Of a stretch of 33,088 nt of DNA, positions 15,386 through 23,900 are shown in pieces; position 1 is the stretch's first letter, and the number at the start of each line of letters is the position of its first letter. The stretch comes from CAZCZY01 sp964503525 (GTDB lineage: Bacteria; Patescibacteriota; JAUYIX01): positions 1-33,088 of the forward strand of contig CAZCZY010000043.1 in NCBI GenBank assembly GCA_964503525.1. The letters run 5' to 3'. The position numbers and the translations under genes are program-made. The notes below the pieces were generated by a model. The model saw only the letters and a program-made list of their open reading frames with translations. It searched no databases and was not told the origin of the DNA.

Positions 15386-18144
15386 TCAGAATGAGGCAGT
15401 CGTGACGAGCGTTAAAGTCGCAGTGTACGGCAATGGGGGCGTGAGATAGCTAACATTGGCCAGAAAATACATCGAGTGTGTCCTAAGGGTTGACGGCCCC
15501 GTACTGCTTGAAATAGTAACTGCCGTAGTCGCGTCGGCCGTATAGGCATAATTGGCCGTATTGTAGGGCGAGGCAATAGTTCCAGATCCTCCACTGGCGG
15601 TAAGGCGGGTGCCAAATTGTTCCGTCCCTGGACTTGATGCTGCGGGAGTAACAAGCGCGTCAATAACATTTGCTCCGTTTGTTAGTGATGCACCACGTAG
15701 CGTCGTCATAAATCCGCCCGGAGCATTTGTCTCGACAGTAAAAGTCGTCCCGACCGTTTCTGTGCCGGACCCACCAGAATTTGTGGCGTACCTAGCACCG
15801 GTCGGCGCCAGCGTGCCAAATTGGAGTGCACTATCAGCAACATTAAACGTTAATGCTTGGTCTACACTTGCGGTGATTGTGACGACTAGCCCCTCCCCCG
15901 AAGCTACTTTTACGAGATAGGGATCGAACCCACCAGCAGGAGTTTGATCATACCCAGGCAACAGTCCAAAGCCGTCTCCATCTGGGAATGTAGCAGCAGA
16001 CGAGTCAGTCGCGCCAAACACATAGTGAACTCCAGCAGCCGTTACGGCTCCTTTACTGAATTCGCTACCACTACCCCCAATGTATCCTGAGTAGTATGGG
16101 ATTTGCCCCGTCGGATCGAACCTCGCCACCCATGCATCATCTACGCCACCATTATAAGTACTGTCAGGGCCATTAGCGGGTGTAGGCAAAAAGCTTGCCT
16201 GGGTGCTATTTGTGTTCCCACTGACATAAATATTGCCAACGCTATCAAAGCCACTCATGCCTCCGTAATCATCGCCCGTTCCACCAATATACGAGAGAAA
16301 ACTTAGCGCTGTACCCGTCGTATTAAGCTGACCAAAATAAGCATCTACCCCTCCAGCTGAAGTTAAATAAGGTCCCACCGTCGTTGGTAAATCACTTGAT
16401 GGTGTTTCGCCTCCAAATAGTAATTCTCCTGTAGGTCTCACGGAGACGCTTACAACACTTTGCTGAGCCTCATCGCCCGTGCCCCCTATATATGTGGCAT
16501 ATAATAATGCTGTGCCACCTGCGTTGATTTTAGCCAGAAAGTCATCGCCCACCCCCCCGTTATGTGTCTGGTCGAAGCCAGGCACAATTCCAAATCCATC
16601 TCCATCAGGGAAGGTAGTTTGAGTCGATTCCGTAGCGCCGCCCACGTACGCATTACCGCTCGCATCAAGGTCAATGGTCCAAGGCCAATCTAAACCAATG
16701 CCACCAATATATCCCGCATATTCAAATAAAGTACCTGCCGCATTTACGCGCACTGCAAAGCCATCCGTTGACCCGTTATACGTGCCGTCAAAGGTGGCAA
16801 GTAGACCGATGCCATCACCATCAGGAAATGTTGCAGCACTTGAGCCCGTGATACCAGCAACATATGCTCGATTGCTTGAATCAACTGCAACATCAAGTGG
16901 TATATCACCACCCGATCCGCCAATAAAGCCACAATAATCAAATCCGGTGCCAAGCGTATTGACCTTACAGATAAATCCGTCCCATGGACCACCGTGATGT
17001 GTGAGCGTCGGACCTACGACGGCAGGAAAATTTGTGCCGCTGCTAGTATTTCCCGTGACGTAGGCATGATTGGTAGAATCGACTGCAACACCAAAGGCAC
17101 CATCATCGCCATCACCACCGATGAACCCTGCATATAACAAAGACGTGCCATCAAGGGTAAACTTTGCGATCCAGCCGTCTAGGCCATTGACCGTAGTATC
17201 AGGCCCGATGAACGGTGTAATTGTTGTTGTACCCGGAGCGTATATGTCACCTACCAAATAGACGCCAGTGGAATCCACCGCGATGCTTAAGCCTTCGTCA
17301 TTGATATCTCCCCCGAGCAACGTTGCAAAAAATAAAATCACCGGGTCGATCACGAGGGGTTGCGCGGGATCAAACGCTCCGAGCGTAAATCCAATCGCCC
17401 CGCTTTTTTCATCAAACTCATACGATAACTCAACATTTTCTTTACGGCCCTCGATCATCTGAAAACTCTCGGGCGCCTTGTCTGTAAATTCGCTTGAGGG
17501 TGTCGTTACCAGTAGCTCAGTGGGACTTTTTAGTTTTACCGTTGCACCCTCGTAATGCATCTTGATCTGACTTGGATCGGCATACGGCTCAACCTCATAG
17601 GTATATTTAAGTTCTTCTTGGGTTACTGCAACTTTGAGCGAAATCCCGTCCCACAGATTTGGGTAGATAATTTGTTCGCTCGCGGTGAGGGTTCGCCACT
17701 GATCTTTGGACCCTTTAAAAAAAGTAATGGGCGCGTCGGACGGCACCAGCGAGATCGGATGCACAGAATTGGCCTGATCAAAAACCAACCGACTGGTATA
17801 ACTCCCATCGGCGGTTTTTTCAATAAACGTAAACCCCTGCTCATTGAGATAAATACTTTTTGTAGAGCCTTGTACAAAAAATCTACGCCGCCTTTAATGT
17901 ATCCGTCATTCTGAATAAAAACCTGAGCCGAGCCCGTCACTGACGAGGCGGCGACGTCGCTGGTGGTCGTGGCATCGCTATTTGCCAGCGCTTCTGTCTC
18001 GGCTAGGGCTCCGGCCTTTTTTGTAGCCACACCCCCGACCAAAATAATTCCGGCAACCATAATTACGCCCAGGATAGGGAGCAAAAGGTGGCGCGCAAAA
18101 GATCTTGGCAGACTCATATGTAGTAATTGTTGTTTAGATGACAT
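15386..18144 (-). pseudogene. Frameshifted SBBP-repeat surface protein (paralogue B)
   Basis: Two frames together encode about 919 residues. The first frame, from about ATG 18144 (ATG 18117 also possible), gives a signal anchor (LLLPILGVIMVAGIILVGG) and the start of the N-terminal domain (SAQVFIQNDGYIKGGVDF). The second frame, entered near 17880, carries the rest of that domain, about ten SBBP propeller-type repeats (patterns such as AVDSSNRAYVAG and TFPDGDGFG), and a beta-rich C-terminal domain. Alignment with the intact neighbour at 18155 shows the cause: a run of six T on the coding strand (17881-17876) where the paralogue has seven. Translation stops unless the ribosome or polymerase slips. 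It may be a pseudogene, a slippage-controlled gene, or a sequencing error. Confidence 0.8.
17876..17881 (-). other. Frameshift site in SBBP paralogue B
   Basis: Six T on the coding strand after GTAGA, against seven at 20681-20687 in the paralogue. The sequence T-TTT-TTG has the form of a -1 slippery heptamer. Confidence 0.8.
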
Positions 18145-18154
18145 AAGAATGGAA

Positions 18155-20875
18155 TCAAAAAGACGCTGTCGCCACGTACGTTGCAATTGAGCTGTACGCC
18201 CCGGGAGGCGTTATGTCGCTTATATTTGTCAGATAAAACGCTGAGTACGTCGTAATTACTGAAGGGCCAGCACTACTTGCAACAGAGACGGACGTCGTAG
18301 CATCAGCCGTATAGGCATAAAGAGCAGTGGCATACGGTGCCGTAACGACACCACTCCCACCACTGGCCGAGTACCGCACGCCAAACTGTTCTATTCCAGG
18401 TGTTGATGCAGTCGGCGTTGCTCCGATTGGATCGATTACATTGATTCCACTGGTAAGCGCCGCCCCACGGAGCGTCATTAGGTATCCACCGGGTGCGTTG
18501 GTTGCGACCATCAAGGTCAGCCCGGCAGTCTCCGTTCCTGTGCCCCCGGAATTGGTCGCAAATCTTGGACCCCCCGGCGAGAACGTTCCAAATTGAAGTG
18601 CACTGTCAGAAACTGAAAATGTAATTAACTGGCCGACATCAGCGGTGATGGTGAGCGTTGCCTCTTCTCCCAGGGATATTTTTATTATAAAGGCGTCGTA
18701 ATTTCCACCAGGGGTTTGATCCTGGCCAAGCAATGTCCCAAAACCGTCACCGTCCGGAAAAGTCGCAGCCGAAGAGTCAGATGCACCGCTCATATACAAG
18801 ACACCTGCCGCGGTCACAGCACCGGCACCGCCATATCCCCAATCACTGCCACCACCACCAATGTAACCTGAGAAGTTAGCAAACTGCCCCGTAGTATCGA
18901 ACCTCACGGCAAATGCATCCTCGATGCCACCGTTATAGGTGCTATCGGGACCGTTGGATGGCGTGGGTAAGAAACTAGCCTGAGTACTACCGGTCGACCC
19001 ACCGAGGTACATATTACCAGCACTATCAAATCCAAAAATTGCTGCTAAATCAGTGGCCGATCCACCAAGATACGAAAGAAAAGTCAGTCCCGTGCCCGCA
19101 ACAGTCAGCTCCCCAAAATAACCGTCTCGTGCGCCACCTCCATATGATACAAAGGGCCCTGTAGTAGGTAAATCGGTGGATGAAGTTTGCCCGGCAAAAA
19201 CTACCGAGCCCGTTGGTCGCACTTTTACGCTGATTTCTACTGTTTCTGTTCCCGTACTACCACCCATAAACGTCGCATAGGATAATGAGGTGCCAGCAGC
19301 AGCAACCTTAAGCAGAAAATTATCACCCGATCCGTTTGCCGTCTGGTCGAACCCGGGAATATCAAAAGCGTCGTTTAAATTGAGATCACCATCCGGAAAC
19401 GTCGTCTGGGTCGATCCTGTATGGCCGGCCACGTAGGCATTATTACTGGTGTCTACGTCAACGCGCATAGACCTATCGGCCGCACTACCGCCAATAAACC
19501 CCCCGTATTCCAACGCGCTGCCGGTTGCACTCACTCGCACCGCATAACCATCTTCTCCCCCATTCTGCGTCTGGTCGAACCCGGGGACTTCAAACATATC
19601 GTCTGCATCGTCATCACCATCTGGAAATGTTGTTGCTGTGGAGGTCGTAACTCCGACAACGTACGCACGATTGCTCGAGTCCACTGCTACACCAAAAGCT
19701 TGGTCAATTGCAGAGCCGCCTATGTAGCCACAATAAACTAGAGACGTCCCGGCGGCATTAACTTTACAAATGAACGTATCAAATTCGCTTCCTGCGCTAT
19801 TAAACGATGTGTCAGGTCCCACCGTTGCTGGAAAGTTCGTGCCGCTAGTCGTATCACCCACAACATATGCATTGTTCGTTGAGTCGAGCGCAAGCGCGTA
19901 TGACGTGTCCGTACCATCGCCCCCAATAAAACCCGCATACACGAGAGCCGTGCCAGCCAGATTATATTTTGCTACCCAGCCATCCACATTATTTACGGAT
20001 GTGTCCGGGCCAACTACCGGCGTAAAAGTTGTAGTACCAGGAGCATACATGTCACCTGCCACATACACTCCCGTAGAATCTACGGCAAGTCCGAGAGCTT
20101 CTTCGTTCATATCGCCGCCCAACAACGTAGCAAACAATAAAATCACTGGGTCGATGACAAGCGACTGGGCTTTGTCATAGCGGCCAAGTGAAAACCCAAT
20201 CGAACCCGTTGCGACATCAAAGGCGTATGACAAGTCAACATTTTTTTTGTCGCCATCAACTAATTGATAACTTTCTGGAGCAGCGTCGATGAATTCACTG
20301 CTGGGCGTTGTGATGCGCAACTCTCGTGGACTTTTTAGCTGGACCGTCGCGCCTTCATAATGCATTCGTATCAGACTCGGATCAGCATGAGGGTCAACTT
20401 CGTAGGTATACTTAAGTTCTTGTTGCGTGACGGCGACTTTGAGCGAGATCCCATCCCATAAGTTGGGATAGATTATTTCTTTACTTGATTTTAGGGTTCG
20501 CCACTGATCCTTAGAGCCTTTAAAAAAAGTAATGGGGGCCTCGGATGACACTAGCGAGATCGGGTGTACCACATTTGCGTCGTCAAAAACTAATTTACTC
20601 GTGTGGCCGCCCTCCTCTGATTTTTCAATAAAAGTAAATCCCTGCTCATTGAGATAAATACTTTTTGTGGAGCCCTGCACAAAAAAATCTACGCCGCCTT
20701 TAATGTATCCGTCATTCTGAATAAAAACCTGCGCCGTATTAGTCAACGAAGTATCAACCTCAGCTTTGGTCTGTTGCGGTTTAGCGCTCAGACCAAGAAA
20801 AACCGCTCCCGCCACTCCGCCGACCAGCAGTAGCATGAGTCCATACGCAACAAACTTTTGAGTCCTGTAGTGCAC
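18155..20875 (-). CDS. SBBP-repeat surface protein (paralogue A)
   Basis: An intact 906-residue secreted or anchored protein. Residues 8-30 form a signal peptide or anchor (VAYGLMLLLVGGVAGAVFLGL). About residues 45-235 are the N-terminal domain often found with SBBP repeats (AQVFIQNDGYIKGG, then FFVQGSTKSIYLNEQG). About 240-730 hold beta-propeller SBBP repeats, each with G-x-x-x-A-x-A-L-D-S-like strands and YIGG or FIGG turns, several carrying TTFPDGD insertions. About 740-906 form a Ser/Thr/Gly-rich beta domain. It lies 31 bases downstream of the giant gene and 11 bases upstream of its frameshifted copy, so all three are probably one operon. The function is likely adhesion or surface-layer structure, by analogy only. 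Confidence 0.87.
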   Translation of the reverse strand: MHYRTQKFVAYGLMLLLVGGVAGAVFLGLSAKPQQTKAEVDTSLTNTAQVFIQNDGYIKGGVDFFVQGSTKSIYLNEQGFTFIEKSEEGGHTSKLVFDDANVVHPISLVSSEAPITFFKGSKDQWRTLKSSKEIIYPNLWDGISLKVAVTQQELKYTYEVDPHADPSLIRMHYEGATVQLKSPRELRITTPSSEFIDAAPESYQLVDGDKKNVDLSYAFDVATGSIGFSLGRYDKAQSLVIDPVILLFATLLGGDMNEEALGLAVDSTGVYVAGDMYAPGTTTFTPVVGPDTSVNNVDGWVAKYNLAGTALVYAGFIGGDGTDTSYALALDSTNNAYVVGDTTSGTNFPATVGPDTSFNSAGSEFDTFICKVNAAGTSLVYCGYIGGSAIDQAFGVAVDSSNRAYVVGVTTSTATTFPDGDDDADDMFEVPGFDQTQNGGEDGYAVRVSATGSALEYGGFIGGSAADRSMRVDVDTSNNAYVAGHTGSTQTTFPDGDLNLNDAFDIPGFDQTANGSGDNFLLKVAAAGTSLSYATFMGGSTGTETVEISVKVRPTGSVVFAGQTSSTDLPTTGPFVSYGGGARDGYFGELTVAGTGLTFLSYLGGSATDLAAIFGFDSAGNMYLGGSTGSTQASFLPTPSNGPDSTYNGGIEDAFAVRFDTTGQFANFSGYIGGGGSDWGYGGAGAVTAAGVLYMSGASDSSAATFPDGDGFGTLLGQDQTPGGNYDAFIIKISLGEEATLTITADVGQLITFSVSDSALQFGTFSPGGPRFATNSGGTGTETAGLTLMVATNAPGGYLMTLRGAALTSGINVIDPIGATPTASTPGIEQFGVRYSASGGSGVVTAPYATALYAYTADATTSVSVASSAGPSVITTYSAFYLTNISDITPPGAYSSIATYVATASF

Positions 20876-20906
20876 TTAAGATGTTCCTTTACGCATTCTA
20901 TTTTTC

Positions 20907-23900
20907 TTACGCGACAATTGGCGCGTCGGGTCCTCCCGGCGATCCAAGCACTGGCCCGCTAGGTATATTCTCTCCAGGCGGGGGCGGCGGCGTTACCGGT
21001 GCGGCACCCGCAACTGTCGGTTCGAGCGGAATATCCATGGTCAGGATAGCGGCTTTTTTAGTTTCTATGGGACCGCCGATGTAATCGCTCGGCCGACGTT
21101 TTTGCGACGCAGGGAATTTGTAGCCCACCTTGAGTGCATCCAAGCGATACGAGGATGTGCCCACTAAAAACCCAAAGCGTCCTTGACGGTCAGCAACCTG
21201 CGTCTCCAATAATCGTTGATATTTTGTATCAAATATACGAACCACAGCATGCGGCAAAGTCACCGCGGTTTTGACGTCACGCGTATGGCCCCAGGTGCGT
21301 GGCCGCTTACCGCGGGCCAATCTTCTAAAGATATAAAACACTACGAGGTGTAGGGCCAGCAAAACGAGCGACAAGTTGGTGCGCGTCACCGCGTAAGCGG
21401 CCACGCCAATCAGTAACCCTGAGAACGCGACTCCATTGTGTATAGCCATCCTAAAGTGCCGTCGCAGAATTCGTTTCAATGTCATGCGACCCTCGATCGG
21501 ATCGACAGGAACATTGTGATTAATAAATCCTGCTCGTGGGACATTGATCGTGTCTCCGTAATACAAATTTGCAAAATTTTCGTCAAAGTTTACGCGCCCG
21601 AGCAACCGCGATGGAAAAGCAAGCCCAGCTTTTGCCACGGTAACTCGATACGCACCCTGCTGAACCAAAAATCCATAACGACCATCGCGATCGGTGACTT
21701 TTGTTCGTATCAATTTACCGGCTACGTCAAAGATACGAACGATCGCCAGATCAATCGGCTGTTTGGTCAAGCTGTTATAGATAACGCCCCACGGCTTTGA
21801 CCGGCGGCCAAATAATAATTGGATCGGTTCGAGGAAAATGCGCAATAAGAACGGGTACCAACTGACGAGTGAGACAGCCAGCGCGAGGTTGGCAGCGACA
21901 AGGAACGCTGTGATCGGATTGATAACGCGATTTACAAGCTCCTCAAAATTCTGCCAGCCGGTGCTCTCAAAGAAACCATCCACGGCCTGTGTTATGCCAG
22001 GACCCGTCGACGGCGGTCGCGTCGGGGGCGTGATGGTGTTGGTAGGCGGAACATTCGTCGGAGGCACATTGTTCCCCGGCGGAACATTGTTTGTGCCATT
22101 TGTCGGTCCGTTGACATTGATGTTGTTTGGCTGCGGGGGCGTTGACGGAGTTGTACTCGTCGTAGTCGTTGCGGTTGCCGTCGCCGTGGTATTGAGCGCG
22201 AGCGTCCCTGTTCCACCTCCGCCGCCGGTCAACGACGCATCAATGATAGTCGGGCTCACAATTACTGGACTGCTAAATACAGTTTGCGCAACACCGTTGG
22301 AGGTTGTAGCACTCGCGGGCGTTACTCTGCCGACATTTGCCGCAAACGCGACCAGCGTTCCATCCGGTGCCGGTATCCCAAAAACATCGCGCGGACTCGC
22401 CACGATGTCGGCAGACTGGCCACCACTCGGTAACAATTGTGGATTTACGGCGACAATCTGGATTGTGTAGAGCCGTGAGACCGTCGCGGTCGAAGTGTCT
22501 GAGACAAACCGCGCCGAGCCAGAAGTGTTAAAGAGATCGTTGTATTCCAGTGTGAGGACATCGTTCGGAATTACTTCGAGCAATTGATTGCCCGCGGCTG
22601 GAACATTATCGAGCACCGCGCGGGACGTCTGCCTAAAGTCTCCCGTATCTGGACCAGATTCTGTGAGCGTGATGGATTCTGTGTCGCCACTTGTCGCTCT
22701 GATCGTCGCCGCAACCGTTTCGCGAATACTTGAGTCCACATTTTGATCAAGGTCGACAACTTTTAAATATATATTGTTATTGCCAATTTGTGCTTGCGCT
22801 ATTTGTGGTACCACCAGTGGCACGAACAACATTCCACCCAAAATTCCGAGCATCGTCAGCGCAATTTTGCTGCGGCGCCGTTCCCGCGTGAGGACAAAAC
22901 TTCCTGCTCCTAGTGCTGCAAGGGCGAGCAATGCGATCAATCCCGCGCCAACTGGCAAAATTGTTGGATCACGCGGTTGCGTCGTGACCGGATTGTCGGT
23001 CGGGATAACGCCGGTCTCAACAGAATTGATAAATGCTTGATTGAGAATTTCACTGCCTTGGCCGATCGTGTCGTCCACGAGAACGGAAAAGCCGACTATT
23101 TCTGTTTCGCCGGGGTCGAGCGTCCCAAGACTCCAAGTTACGGTTGGTACTCCGGAGTCGTTCGAACCGGTGCCAAAAATAGAACCTGCTACATACGCGG
23201 TCCCAAGCGGCATCTCATCCGTGACGGTGACCTGGTGCAGTGCTTGGCTTGAAGTGTTGGTAACGTCAATACGATAGTCGAGTTGATCGCCGGGCAAGAC
23301 CTCACCGCCGTTGGTATCCGTTACGATTTTTTTGCTTTCGTTTAATGCGGTGGTGAAGTCATAAAACACTGCAGTCGTGGCAGGGTTTCCGGTAAATGCG
23401 GCATCGGTAATTGTAACGAGCGCGTCAGTGGCGACAGCTTCGGCGGGAACTGCGAGTGCTTGTACCAGATTTTCGCGTTGAAAAACCTCGAGCGACAAAC
23501 CTTCGATCGCCTCTGAAAAAATCGGAGACAGTAATACGCCCAACCCCGTGGGAATCGGCCCGGTAAGATCCTGGTCCAACTCGGCTTGCAGTTGAATATA
23601 TTGCTGTCCGCTTATCACGCCGTCCGCATCGTTTAACGATTCACCATTGACGACACTGGCGGTAGCACCAAACGGAGGCGGAGGGGTGCCGTCAAATAAC
23701 AAATCGCTTAGGACATCGCTGGATCGCGCACGTAGATCTGTGATCATGTGGCCGAGGCGTGTCAACGAAAATCCACCAAACTCAGTCGTGGTAAAACCGG
23801 CGGTGTCGGTATCGAACGGATTAGTATGCAGCGTGCCGGTTGGGCTGCCACTAACATTCCATGCCAAACCAATGCCATTTTGTTCACTGCCCCCCTTGTA

